Source of the DNA: an uncultured Clostridia bacterium
GTDB lineage: Bacteria > Bacillota > Clostridia > Christensenellales > UBA1242
DNA: 64,000 nucleotides
Direction of reading: 5' to 3'
Assembly: GCA_934746715.1 (NCBI GenBank)
Contig: CAKVFI010000002.1
Coordinates: 186,001-250,000 of the forward strand
Shown: positions 24,776 through 33,178 of the stretch, piece by piece
How positions within the stretch are numbered: position 1 is the stretch's first letter
How the letters are laid out: each line of letters begins with the position of its first letter
Program-made: the position numbers and the translations under genes
The notes under the pieces: generated by a model
What the model was told of the DNA's origin: nothing
Database searches by the model: none
Seen by the model: only the letters and a program-made list of their open reading frames with translations

Positions 24776-25396
24776 ATGGCAAAAAATACTTGTCCAAGTT
24801 GTAAACAATGCCGTAGGGAAGGTTGCAAACTTTTCTTAAAAGGCGAAAGATGCTTGACTAAATGTTCTTTCGACAAACGTCCAGTTGTTCCAGGACAACA
24901 CGGCACAGCAAGAAAGAAAATTAGTGAATATGGCGTTCAATTGCGTGAAAAGAACAAAGTTAGACGTAACTATGGCTTGCTTGAAAAACAATTTAGAATT
25001 TGTTATGAAAAAGCCGCTGCTAGCAAAGAAGCTACAGGTTGGGCTTTGCTTAAAATGCTTGAATTAAGGCTTGACAATGTGGTTTATCGTTGTGGTTTGG
25101 GCTCATCTCGTGCCGAAGCTAGACAAATCGTTAACCATGGTCACATCACTGTTAATGGTAAAAAGGTTAATATCCCTTCATACCAAGTTAAAGTTGGTGA
25201 TGTTATTGCTGTTAAAGAAAGCAAACAAGATCTTGATATGTTCAAGGCTTTGAAAGAATCAACAAAAGTTAACACACCAAAATGGCTTGAATTTAATATG
25301 GAAAGCCTTACTGGTAAAGTTTTGGCATTGCCAGAACGTGATGACATTGATTTGAACATTCAAGAACACTTGATTGTCGAATTTTATTCAAGATAA
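24776..25396 (+). CDS. rpsD: 30S ribosomal protein S4
   Basis: 206 residues. The N-terminal cysteine cluster CPSCKQCRREGCKLFLKGERCLTKC is a zinc-type S4. The S4 RNA-binding domain follows (LELRLDNVVYRCGLGSSRAEARQIVNHGHITVNGKKVNIPSYQVKVGD). S4 nucleates 16S assembly and is the usual autoregulator of the alpha operon. Confidence 0.97.
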   Translation: MAKNTCPSCKQCRREGCKLFLKGERCLTKCSFDKRPVVPGQHGTARKKISEYGVQLREKNKVRRNYGLLEKQFRICYEKAAASKEATGWALLKMLELRLDNVVYRCGLGSSRAEARQIVNHGHITVNGKKVNIPSYQVKVGDVIAVKESKQDLDMFKALKESTKVNTPKWLEFNMESLTGKVLALPERDDIDLNIQEHLIVEFYSR

Positions 25397-25410
25397 TAGG
25401 AGAAATAATT

Positions 25411-26367
25411 ATGATGGAAATCGAAAAACCAAAAATTCTTTTGGAAGAATCAGACAATGGGGCACATGCTATAATCACTGTAGAACCTATGGAAAAAGGT
25501 TTTGGCATTACGATTGGCAATATGTTGCGCAGAACACTTTTGAGTTCTCTTCCTGGTGCTGCAGTTGTTGGCATCAAAATCAAAGGTGTGTTGCATGAAT
25601 TTTCAACAATTAAGGGCGTTACTGAAGATGTTCCTGATATTGTTTTAAATTTGAAATCTTTGGCTGTTAAAACCGAAAGTAAGGACGAAGACTTTAAAGG
25701 CAAAATGACTTTGAATGTTAAAGGTCCAAAAGCGGTTTATGCAAAAGACATTGAATGCGAAGAAGGTATTTCAATTGTAAACCCTGATTTGTATATTTGC
25801 ACACTTGACGACGACGCTGACCTTCAAATGACTTTGTATGTTGGACGTGGCCGTGGTTATGTGCCTGCAAGTCAAAACAAAGAATATTCTGATGAAGTGG
25901 ATTACATCGCTATCGATTCATTATTCACTCCTGTTAAACGCGTAAACTTTGAAGTTCAATCTAGCCGTGTTGGCCGCAGCCTTGACTACGACAAACTTGT
26001 GCTTGATGTTCAAACACGCGGAACAGTTAGTGCAAAAGAAGTTGTTGCACTTTCTGCAAAACTTCTTAACGATTACGCAACTATGTTCGTTGAACTTGTT
26101 GAAGGTATGGACGGAATGGATATTTTAGTTGCTCGTAAAGAAGACGAAAGAACAAAATTGTACGAAAAACCTATTGAGGAAATGGAATTGAGCGTTCGTA
26201 GTTATAACTGCTTGAAACGCGCTGGCATCGACACTATTGGCGACCTTGCTAAAAAGACTCGCGGTGAAATGATGAAAGTTCGCAACATGGGTGCAAAATC
26301 TATGGAAGAAGTTATTGCTAAACTTGACGCACTTGGCATTGTCCTTGAAGGCAATGAAAATTATTAA
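25411..26367 (+). CDS. rpoA: RNA polymerase alpha subunit
   Basis: 318 residues: an N-terminal dimerisation domain (FGITIGNMLRRTLLSSLPGAAVVGIKI, then HEFSTIKGVTEDVPDIVLNLK) and a C-terminal DNA-binding domain (ELSVRSYNCLKRAGIDTIGDLAKKTRGEMMKVRNMGAKSMEEVI) joined by a linker. It assembles the RNA polymerase core and contacts UP elements and activators. ATG 25411 or 25414 could start; both follow ATAGGAGAAATA. Confidence 0.98.
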   Translation: MMEIEKPKILLEESDNGAHAIITVEPMEKGFGITIGNMLRRTLLSSLPGAAVVGIKIKGVLHEFSTIKGVTEDVPDIVLNLKSLAVKTESKDEDFKGKMTLNVKGPKAVYAKDIECEEGISIVNPDLYICTLDDDADLQMTLYVGRGRGYVPASQNKEYSDEVDYIAIDSLFTPVKRVNFEVQSSRVGRSLDYDKLVLDVQTRGTVSAKEVVALSAKLLNDYATMFVELVEGMDGMDILVARKEDERTKLYEKPIEEMELSVRSYNCLKRAGIDTIGDLAKKTRGEMMKVRNMGAKSMEEVIAKLDALGIVLEGNENY

Positions 26368-26379
26368 GGAGGACAAATT

Positions 26380-26889
26380 ATGTCAAATGCAAAATTAGGT
26401 CGTCCTACTGAAGAAAGACTTGCTATCATGCGCAACCAAGCAACAGATTTGCTTTGGAAGGGCAAAATTGAAACTACAGTTGCTCGTGCAAAATCACTTA
26501 AAAGTTATGTTGAAAAATTGTTAACTCTTGCCATCAACTCTTATGATGATGTGGTTACTGTTACAAAAACTCAAGTTGACGCCAAAGGTGAAAAGACCAC
26601 TCGTGAAGTTATGAACGATGGCCCTAAAAAACTTGCTGCTCGTAGAAAAATTATGGCAAAAACATATTCAGTTAAGGAAGAACGCAAACCAGGCGAAAAG
26701 AAAGCAGATTATATCGCTCGTATCGACAATATCAAAAACCCACTTTGTGAAAAAATCTTTAACGTGTACGCTCCAAAATATGCTGCACGCGCTAAAGAAC
26801 TTGGTCAAGGTGGCGGTTACACTCGTATCCTTAAAGTTGGTGCTCGCAAAGGCGACGCTGCTGAAATGGCAATCATTGAACTTATTTAG
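26380..26889 (+). CDS. rplQ: 50S ribosomal protein L17 with internal insertion
   Basis: 169 residues against about 115-130 in most bacteria. The N-terminus (LGRPTEERLAIMRNQATDLLWKGKIETTVARAKSLKSYVEKLLTLA) and end (GGGYTRILKVGARKGDAAEMAIIEL) match L17, while a charged segment of about 45 residues in the middle (around VDAKGEKTTREVMNDGPKK to KPGEKKADY) is extra. L17 sits by the exit tunnel. It is the last gene of the alpha operon. Confidence 0.94.
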   Translation: MSNAKLGRPTEERLAIMRNQATDLLWKGKIETTVARAKSLKSYVEKLLTLAINSYDDVVTVTKTQVDAKGEKTTREVMNDGPKKLAARRKIMAKTYSVKEERKPGEKKADYIARIDNIKNPLCEKIFNVYAPKYAARAKELGQGGGYTRILKVGARKGDAAEMAIIELI

Positions 26890-26957
26890 TTCAATGGAAG
26901 CCATTCGTAATGCTAGTCATTACCAATTCAATCAATAAATTGAGTTAACTTATTAAA

Positions 26958-27053
26958 AAGATGCACTCAAAAAACAAGTTTTTATCGATGTAACAGCTTT
27001 TCAGCACAAGGCTGTCATGTCGAAACCAACTTGATGGGAGTGTATCTTTTTTT
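26958..27053 (+). terminator. Long multi-helix terminator after rplQ
   Basis: The outer stem AAGATGCACTC (26958-26968) pairs with GAGTGTATCTT (27038-27048), followed by a T-run. Inside it lie CAAGTT/AACTTG and a long helix TCGATGTAACAGC / GCTGTCATGTCGA with one mismatch and two G-U pairs. The whole is a rod of about 95 nt, far larger than the simple hairpins elsewhere in the window. It terminates the S10-spc-alpha run and may also be a stable RNA end or regulator. Confidence 0.75.
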
Positions 27054-27267
27054 ATGTTTGTGTGAAGTTTTATATAAAATTTGCTTATGGAAAGAATAAG
27101 ATTTTTGTGTTTTTGGGATGTGGATTTTTGAAGATTAATTTGATAGCATATTCATGCAATGTTTAATTAAGCAAATGAAAACAACTTAACAAAACATGTT
27201 GTTTATCTCAATTAAAATTGTTAGGCAAAATGTTGCTAAATTTTGGGCGTTTAAATTGATAAAACTA
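27054..27267 (+). other. Intergenic region, nothing recognised
   Basis: About 210 A+T-rich bases between the rplQ terminator and the str promoter. I see no ORF with a ribosome site. Confidence 0.5.
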
Positions 27268-27296
27268 TTGACTTTATGTCTATAATTTAGTATAAT
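27268..27296 (+). promoter_or_regulatory. Promoter of the str operon
   Basis: TTGACT (27268-27273), 17-bp spacer, TATAAT (27291-27296). A second TATAAT at 27281-27286 is too close to the -35 to be used with it. Transcription should start near 27303, giving a leader of about 230 nt. Confidence 0.85.
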
Positions 27297-27302
27297 CTTT
27301 CC

Positions 27303-27525
27303 GACTATGGCAAAATGCTGCTTTGCCATTAGGAAGAGGTTGCTTTTTGTTGGTTTTGCTTTAAAACCAACCATGCATTGTTTGGCAATGCAACTTGTTT
27401 TGGAAAAATGCTTAACCCAAAACAAAATGCCACATAATGTGGCAAAAATGTGGAAAACTTATGTTTTGTTTTTGGCAAAATTTTGCTGAAAATATTACAA
27501 ATTTCACATTCAAAATTTTTAAGGA
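27303..27525 (+). promoter_or_regulatory. Hairpin-rich leader before rpsL
   Basis: Several local hairpins can form: ATGGCAAA/TTTGCCAT near 27307-27330, TTGGTTTT/AAAACCAA near 27349-27371, TGCATTG/CAATGCA near 27373-27392 and CCACAT/ATGTGG near 27430-27443. None ends in a strong T-run, so they are more likely structural or regulatory than terminators. In E. coli S7 controls the str operon, but from an internal site; the ligand here is unknown. Confidence 0.45.
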
Positions 27526-27531
27526 GGAAAA

Positions 27532-27903
27532 ATGCCTACAGTTAATCAATTGGTAAGAAAAGGTCGTGTTAAACAAACTGCAAAATCACAATCAATTCTT
27601 TTGGACGAATGCCCACAAAAACGTGGTGTGTGCTTGACAGTTACAACAACAACACCTAAAAAACCAAACTCAGCTTTACGTAAAATCTGCCGTGTGCGTT
27701 TATCTAATGGCAAAGAAACAACTTGCTATATCCCAGGTGAAGGCCACAACTTGCAAGAACACAACGTAGTGTTGGTTCGTGGCGGTCGTGTTCCTGACCT
27801 TCCAGGTGTACGTTATCACGTTGTTCGTGGTGCGCTTGATACAGCTGCTGTTCAAAAACGTAAACAAGGTAGAAGTAAATACGGCGCTAAACGCCCTAAA
27901 TAA
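27532..27903 (+). CDS. rpsL: 30S ribosomal protein S12
   Basis: 123 residues: MPTVNQLVRKGR, the decoding-site loop TTTTPKKPNSALRKICRVRL and GEGHNLQEHNVVLVRGGRVPDLPGVRYHVVRGALD. S12 touches the decoding centre and is the classic streptomycin target: wild-type Lys is present in TTPKKPNS. It has a strong AAGGAGG site. Its 3' end is copied in the spacer downstream. Confidence 0.98.
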   Translation: MPTVNQLVRKGRVKQTAKSQSILLDECPQKRGVCLTVTTTTPKKPNSALRKICRVRLSNGKETTCYIPGEGHNLQEHNVVLVRGGRVPDLPGVRYHVVRGALDTAAVQKRKQGRSKYGAKRPK

Positions 27904-27966
27904 TTTAATTTTGTTCGCCTACGGCTTCAAAATATAAATTGTTATGCGCTAAATGCCCTAAATAAT
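27884..27966 (+). repeat. 21-bp direct repeat of the rpsL 3' end
   Basis: Bases 27884-27904, covering the last rpsL codons and stop (starting GCGCTAAACGCC), recur at 27946-27966 with one change (C to T), 62 bp downstream. The copy lies in the spacer before the ThyX-like gene, which suggests a duplication during insertion of that gene into the str operon. Confidence 0.75.
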
Positions 27967-28058
27967 ATTTAAAACAAATTATTGTTTAGGCTAACGCCAA
28001 ATTTATTTTAATAAACCATTTAATTAAACATTGCAATATTAATTAAGGTGGTTTAAAA

Positions 28059-28751
28059 ATGAAAGTTAGTAATGTTAAAACTTATGATTTAAGTGAAAGT
28101 GTTAAGGCAAGCAAATACCCAATGGCGATTGACCCAGATATTCCAACTGATGTGGTAACAGAAACAGTTGAAAAATTGGCGCAATCACAAAAGGGTGAAG
28201 GGCATGACCAATTTCTCACAGGTTGTTTGGTTTCGTTTGATTTGAGATGTTCAAACAAAATGTGGGTGGAAATGGAAAGATATAGATTTGTTTATTTTGT
28301 TTCAAGTCAGTCAACAATGCATAGAGCAAGTAAGTTTGAACTATCAACTCAATGTAACAAATATGTTGACAAACTTATTTTAAAAAGGCTTGAAGAAATC
28401 AAACAAGAATATCTTGATTGTGACCCCGCTGATGCTGATGAAAAAGCAGAAAGATACCTTAAACTTTTGTATAACTTGCCAAGTGGTTTTGAATTGACCG
28501 CAAGGCTTACAACAAATTATAGGGCTTTAAAAACATTATATGGACAACGCAAAAATCATCGTTTGCCTGAATGGCGCGAGTTTTGTCGTTGGATTGAAAC
28601 ATTGCCACACAGCGAATTTATTGTTGGAAAACAAAAAACAGAACAAGAGTTGGCTGTTGACAAGGCTGTTGCAATGTTTAAACAAAAATTGCAAACAATG
28701 TCAAATCAAGAGCAAACTGAATATCTTAACGATATCGGTTTTGAATTGTAA
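28059..28751 (+). CDS. ThyX-like protein inserted in the str operon
   Basis: 230 residues. The fold signature resembles flavin-dependent thymidylate synthase: VSFDLRCSNKMWVEMERYRFVYFVSSQSTMHR where ThyX has its RHRxxSxNxxSxR motif, then LPSGFELTARLTTNYRALKTLYGQRKNHRLPEWREFCRWIETLP, like the conserved LR...Q.EIR helix. The canonical ThyX motif is not intact, so catalysis is doubtful. Similar proteins occur in Firmicutes phages and genomes as unknowns. It replaces the usual direct rpsL-rpsG junction, has a TTAAGGTGG ribosome site like the PIN-like gene at 46402, and is followed 48 nt later by rpsG. Confidence 0.65.
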   Translation: MKVSNVKTYDLSESVKASKYPMAIDPDIPTDVVTETVEKLAQSQKGEGHDQFLTGCLVSFDLRCSNKMWVEMERYRFVYFVSSQSTMHRASKFELSTQCNKYVDKLILKRLEEIKQEYLDCDPADADEKAERYLKLLYNLPSGFELTARLTTNYRALKTLYGQRKNHRLPEWREFCRWIETLPHSEFIVGKQKTEQELAVDKAVAMFKQKLQTMSNQEQTEYLNDIGFEL

Positions 28752-28799
28752 AATTTTATTGCTTGGTTTGGCAATCTAAAATATATAAGGAGAAAATTT

Positions 28800-29270
28800 A
28801 TGTCAAGAAGAAATGCTGCTGTAAAGCGTGATGTAATACCTGATCCATTATACAATTCAACATTGGTTTCTAAAATCATTAACCAAGTTATGGTAGATGG
28901 CAAAAAAGGTATTGCTCAATCAATCGTTTATAGTGCTATGAAAACTTCCGCTGAAAAAATTGGTGAAGAACCAATGGTTGTGCTTAACCAAGCAATTGAA
29001 AACGTTAAACCTAAACTTGAAACAAAAGTTAGACGTGTTGGTGGCGCAAACTATCAAGTTCCTATGGAAGTTAGTGCTGATAGACAACAAACTCTTGCAA
29101 TCCGTTGGATTGTTATGGCTGCTAGAAAGCGTAATGAACGCGGAATGGACGCAAGATTAAGTGCTGAAATTGCTGATGCTTACAACCAAGCTGGTGGAGC
29201 AATCAGAAAACGCGACGATATGCACAGACAAGCCGAAGCAAACAAAGCTTTTGCACACTATCGTTGGTAA
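28800..29270 (+). CDS. rpsG: 30S ribosomal protein S7
   Basis: 156 residues: SRRNAAVKRDVIPDPLYNSTLVSKIINQVM, KTSAEKIGEEPMVVLNQAIENVKPKLETKVRRVGGANYQVP and the C-terminal AHYRW. S7 organises the 30S head and E site. The ribosome site is AAGGAGAAAAT. Confidence 0.98.
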   Translation: MSRRNAAVKRDVIPDPLYNSTLVSKIINQVMVDGKKGIAQSIVYSAMKTSAEKIGEEPMVVLNQAIENVKPKLETKVRRVGGANYQVPMEVSADRQQTLAIRWIVMAARKRNERGMDARLSAEIADAYNQAGGAIRKRDDMHRQAEANKAFAHYRW

Positions 29271-29285
29271 TTTAAGGGGGATTAA

Positions 29286-31367
29286 ATGGCAAGAACAGTA
29301 CCATTACAAAAAATTAGAAATATCGGTATTATGGCTCACATCGATACCGGTAAAACAACCACCACTGAACGTATTTTGTTCTACACCGGTATTAACCACA
29401 AAATTGGTGAAGTACACGATGGTGAAGCAACAATGGACTGGATGGCACAAGAACAAGAACGTGGTATCACAATCACTTCTGCTTGTACAACCTGTAAGTG
29501 GCAAGATTGCACAATCAATATTATCGACACTCCAGGACACGTTGACTTTACAGTTGAAGTTGAACGTAGTTTGAAAGTGCTTGATGGTGCAGTTGCGTTG
29601 TTTAGTGCTCGTGCCGGCGTTCAAGCTCAAAGTGAAAACGTTTGGCGTCAAGCAAGTAAGTTCAACGTTCCAAGACTTTGCTTTGTTAACAAAATGGACA
29701 TCAATGATGCTAACTTCTTAAAAGCAGTTAAATCAATGAAAGATGTTTTGGGAGCAAATGTTGTTCCTCTTCAACTTCCTATTGGCGAAGCTGAAACATT
29801 TAAAGGTATCGTTGACCTTATTAAAATGAAAGCGTATGTATTCTACGATGACCTTGGCAAAGATATTAGGGAAGAAGAAATCCCAGCTGATATGCTTGCT
29901 ATGGCTCAAGAATACAGACAAAAAATGATTGAGTCAGTTGCTGAAACTGATGATGAATTGTTGGATAAATTCTTCGCTGGTGAAGAACTTACTATCGATG
30001 AAATCAAAAAAGGTATTCGTAAAGCAACTTGTACTCTTAAAATGTTCCCAGTTTTGTGCGGAACAGCTGCAAAAAACAAAGGTATTCAAGAATTGCTTGA
30101 TGCGGTTGTTGACTATATGCCAAGCCCAATTGATGTACCACCAATTAAAGGTACATTACCAGACGGCACAGCAGTTACTCGTAACAACAGTGATAATGAA
30201 CCTTTTGCAGCCCTTGCATTTAAAATTGCAACTGACCCATATGTTGGCCGTATCACATTTATCCGTGTTTACAGCGGCAAATTGAGTGCTGGTAGCTACG
30301 TTTTGAACGCAAGTAAAGACAAAAAAGAACGTATCGGTCGTTTGCTTCACATGCATGCAAATAACCGTACTGATATTGATGAAGTTTTGGCAGGTGATAT
30401 CTGCGCAGTTGTTGGTTTGAAAAACACTGGCACAGGCGACACACTTTGCGACGAAAATCATCCTATCAAGTTGGAAGAAATGGAATTTATGAAACCAGTT
30501 ATCCAACAAGCAATCGAACCTAAAGACAAGCAAGCACAAGAAAAATTGGGCATCGCTATCTCTAAATTGATGGAAGAAGACCCAACTTTCAAATCATACA
30601 CTGATGACCAAACAGGTCAAACAATTATCGCTGGTATGGGCGAATTGCACCTTGACATTTTGGTTGACCGTATGAAACGTGAATTTGGCGTTGAAGTTAC
30701 CGTTGGTAAACCTCAAGTTGCTTACAAAGAAACAATCCGTAAAGCTGTTGAAGCTGAAGGTAAATACATCAAACAATCTGGTGGTCGTGGTCAATACGGT
30801 CATTGTAAGATTTTGATGGAACCATTGGAAAGAGACAAAGGTTACATCTTTGAAAGCAAAGTTGTTGGCGGTGAAGTTCCAAAAGAATTTATCCCACCAA
30901 TCGACGCTGGTATTCAAGAAGCCAAAAAAGCCGGTGTTGTTGCTGGTTATGAAACAATCGACTTCAAAGTTACTTTGTTGGGCGGTTCTTACCACGATGT
31001 CGACTCTAGTGAAATGGCGTTTAAAATTGCTGGTTCTATGGCATTTAAAGACGCTATGGCTAAAGCAGACCCAGTTTTGCTTGAACCTATCATGAAAGTT
31101 GAAGTTACAACACCAGACGAATATCTTGGTTCTGTTATGGGTGGCTTGACATCTCGTCGTGGCGTGCTCACAGGCACAGAAGCTAAATATGGCAGCCAAG
31201 TTATTCACGCTGAAGTTCCACTTAGCGAAATGTTTGGTTACTCAACAGACCTTCGTGGTTGCACACAAGGTCGTGGTACATTCACAATGGTTCCTGACCA
31301 CTACGCTGAATGTCCAAAAAATGTTGCTGATAAAGTTATTGGCGACAGAAAAAAATTGGCTCAATAA
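29286..31367 (+). CDS. fusA: Elongation factor G
   Basis: 693 residues. GTPase motifs are AHIDTGKTTTTE (G1; the usual Ala is Thr), RGITITSA (G2), DTPGHVDF (G3) and NKMD (G4). Domains II-V follow, with the domain IV loop GGRGQYGHCKI and the C-terminal LRGCTQGRGTFTMVPDHYAE. EF-G drives translocation on the ribosome. It starts 15 nt after rpsG with a GGGGG-type site. Confidence 0.98.
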   Translation: MARTVPLQKIRNIGIMAHIDTGKTTTTERILFYTGINHKIGEVHDGEATMDWMAQEQERGITITSACTTCKWQDCTINIIDTPGHVDFTVEVERSLKVLDGAVALFSARAGVQAQSENVWRQASKFNVPRLCFVNKMDINDANFLKAVKSMKDVLGANVVPLQLPIGEAETFKGIVDLIKMKAYVFYDDLGKDIREEEIPADMLAMAQEYRQKMIESVAETDDELLDKFFAGEELTIDEIKKGIRKATCTLKMFPVLCGTAAKNKGIQELLDAVVDYMPSPIDVPPIKGTLPDGTAVTRNNSDNEPFAALAFKIATDPYVGRITFIRVYSGKLSAGSYVLNASKDKKERIGRLLHMHANNRTDIDEVLAGDICAVVGLKNTGTGDTLCDENHPIKLEEMEFMKPVIQQAIEPKDKQAQEKLGIAISKLMEEDPTFKSYTDDQTGQTIIAGMGELHLDILVDRMKREFGVEVTVGKPQVAYKETIRKAVEAEGKYIKQSGGRGQYGHCKILMEPLERDKGYIFESKVVGGEVPKEFIPPIDAGIQEAKKAGVVAGYETIDFKVTLLGGSYHDVDSSEMAFKIAGSMAFKDAMAKADPVLLEPIMKVEVTTPDEYLGSVMGGLTSRRGVLTGTEAKYGSQVIHAEVPLSEMFGYSTDLRGCTQGRGTFTMVPDHYAECPKNVADKVIGDRKKLAQ

Positions 31368-31526
31368 TCTTGTTGAAGTCAGTTTAAATTTGTTTTGTAA
31401 TTGCAAAAAATTTGAAATGTAATTGAACAATGTTTTAAGTTTGTTGCTGAATTTGACATTGTTCAATTGCACAAAAATTTTGAAAAATTGCAACAAAAAA
31501 GAAAATAAAAAAGCGTGTTAATTCGC

Positions 31527-31556
31527 TTGACTTTAATTAACAAATTAAATTAGAAT
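31527..31556 (+). promoter_or_regulatory. Promoter of tuf
   Basis: TTGACT (31527-31532), 18-bp spacer, TAGAAT (31551-31556), about 36 bp before the tuf start. This indicates tuf can be transcribed separately from fusA. Confidence 0.7.
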
Positions 31557-31591
31557 ATAATTGTTTATATTTAAAAAGGAGAATTTTTAAA

Positions 31592-32797
31592 ATGGCTAAA
31601 GCTAAATTTGATAGAACTAAACCACACGTTAACATTGGTACTATTGGCCACGTTGACCACGGTAAAACTACATTAACCGCTGCTATTAACTTGACACTTG
31701 CTGGTATGGGTTTCAATGCTGATAAAAAAGACTATGCTGGTATTGATAACACTCCAGAAGAAAGAGCACGTGGTATTACAATTAACACATCACACATTGA
31801 GTATGAAACAGCAAAACGTCACTACGCTCACGTTGACTGCCCAGGACACGCTGACTATGTTAAAAACATGATCACTGGTGCTGCTCAAATGGACGGCGCA
31901 ATCCTTGTTGTTGCTGCTACAGACGGCCCAATGCCTCAAACAAAAGAACACATTTTGCTTGCTCGTCAAGTAGGTGTTCCATACATCATCGTATTCTTGA
32001 ACAAAATCGACCAAGTTGATGATCCAGAAATTATCGACCTTGTTGAAATGGAAATTCGTGAATTGTTGAATTCATATGGTTTCCCAGGAGACACAACTCC
32101 TATCATTAAGGGTTCAGCTCTTAAAGCTTTGGAAGCTGCTTCTGCTGGTAACGTTAATGATCCAGCTTGCGACTGCATCCGTGAATTGATGGACGCTGTT
32201 GACAGCTACATCCCAGACCCTGTTCGTGATACTGATAAACCATTCTTGATGCCAGTTGAAGACGTGTTCTCAATCACAGGTCGTGGTACAGTTGCTACAG
32301 GTAGAGTAGAACGTGGTGTTTGCCACCTCAACGAAGAAGTTGAATTGGTTGGTATTAAACCTACACGTAAAGTTGTTATCACAGGTATCGAAATGTTCCG
32401 TAAATCACTTGACGAAGCTCGTTCAGGTGATAACGCAGGTTTGTTGCTTCGTGGTATCCAACGTAACGAAATTGAACGTGGTCAAGTTCTTGCTAAACCA
32501 GGTTCAATCACACCTCACACACACTTCAAAGCTGAAGTTTACGTTTTGAAGAAAGAAGAAGGTGGTCGTCATACTCCATTCTTCAATGGATATCGTCCAC
32601 AATTCTATGTTCGTACAACTGATATTACTGGTTCAATCAAACTCCCAGACGGTGTTGAAATGGTTATGCCAGGCGATAACATCACAATGGAAATCGAACT
32701 CATTCACCCAATCGCTATTGAAAAAGGTATGAGATTCGCTATCCGTGAAGGTGGTCGTACAGTTGGTTCAGGTGTTGTTTCTGAAATTCTTGGTTAA
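31592..32797 (+). CDS. tuf: Elongation factor Tu
   Basis: 401 residues. GTPase motifs: GHVDHGKTTLT (G1), RGITINTSHIEYE (G2), DCPGHADYVKNM (G3) and LNKIDQVDD (G4; usually NKCD). Domains II and III follow through GRGTVATGRVERG, GLLLRGIQRNEIERGQVLAKPGS and MPGDNITMEIELIHPIAIEKGMRFAIREGGRTVGSGVV. EF-Tu brings aminoacyl-tRNA to the A site. It has AAAAGGAGAATTT upstream. Confidence 0.98.
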   Translation: MAKAKFDRTKPHVNIGTIGHVDHGKTTLTAAINLTLAGMGFNADKKDYAGIDNTPEERARGITINTSHIEYETAKRHYAHVDCPGHADYVKNMITGAAQMDGAILVVAATDGPMPQTKEHILLARQVGVPYIIVFLNKIDQVDDPEIIDLVEMEIRELLNSYGFPGDTTPIIKGSALKALEAASAGNVNDPACDCIRELMDAVDSYIPDPVRDTDKPFLMPVEDVFSITGRGTVATGRVERGVCHLNEEVELVGIKPTRKVVITGIEMFRKSLDEARSGDNAGLLLRGIQRNEIERGQVLAKPGSITPHTHFKAEVYVLKKEEGGRHTPFFNGYRPQFYVRTTDITGSIKLPDGVEMVMPGDNITMEIELIHPIAIEKGMRFAIREGGRTVGSGVVSEILG

Positions 32798-32918
32798 TCA
32801 AGTTTAAACAATTCCTGCAAATTAATTAAATCGGTTAAACAATCTGCCAAAAGTTAAGTGCTGAATGACTTGCGGTAATTGATTTAACAAATATAAATCC
32901 TTTTATAGGTTAAAATTG

Positions 32919-32924
32919 TATAAT
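32919..32924 (+). promoter_or_regulatory. -10 box of the structured RNA
   Basis: A perfect TATAAT at 32919-32924 sits just before the structured RNA. No good -35 box is present 17 bp upstream, so another activator, or processing from tuf mRNA, is possible. Confidence 0.5.
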
Positions 32925-32930
32925 CTAAAC

Positions 32931-33148
32931 TTTCTATTTAAGTTAAGCGTCAACAAGTTTGGTCCTGATCAAATTGAATTTGTTGCACTTAAATTGAATG
33001 GTTAGGGTAGATTGTGGTCATCTGCTTTATGCTTGATTAGCTACCAAACACAAAGTGAATGATAATTTTATGTTGTAGCATAAAGGTTTTGCTCGGCCAG
33101 TAAAACCTTTCAATAACAACAAAGAGTCAATATTTTTGGTGCTTTGTT
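32931..33148 (+). ncRNA. ssrS: Structured RNA, candidate 6S RNA
   Basis: About 215 nt between a TATAAT and a strong terminator, with no ORF. The ends pair: AAGCGTCAA (32945-32953) with TTGGTGCTT (33136-33144). Moving inward, TTGA/TCAA, TTTGTTG/CAACAAA (32979-32985 with 33117-33123) and ATTGAA/TTCAAT (32993-32998 with 33109-33114) continue a long rod broken by internal loops. Inside are CTTTATGC/GCATAAAG, GGTAG/CTACC and an AAAGGTTTT/AAAACCTTT hairpin with loop GCTCGGCCAG. The rod with paired ends, its length and the GCTCGG loop resemble 6S RNA, which binds sigma-A RNA polymerase. The assignment is by shape and memory of the family, not by alignment. A riboswitch for the transporter downstream is the main alternative. 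Confidence 0.5.
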
Positions 33149-33178
33149 AAAAAATCTCGCTATACCGCGAGATTTTTT
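33149..33178 (+). terminator. Terminator of the structured RNA
   Basis: AAAAAATCTCGC (33149-33160) pairs perfectly with GCGAGATTTTTT (33167-33178) around TATACC and runs into T residues. Confidence 0.93.

Noticed and set aside
27307..27489. A 60-codon frame in the rpsL leader
   Set aside because: It has no Shine-Dalgarno site, the sequence is made of perfect hairpins, and the product resembles no protein. A leaderless ORF cannot be fully excluded.
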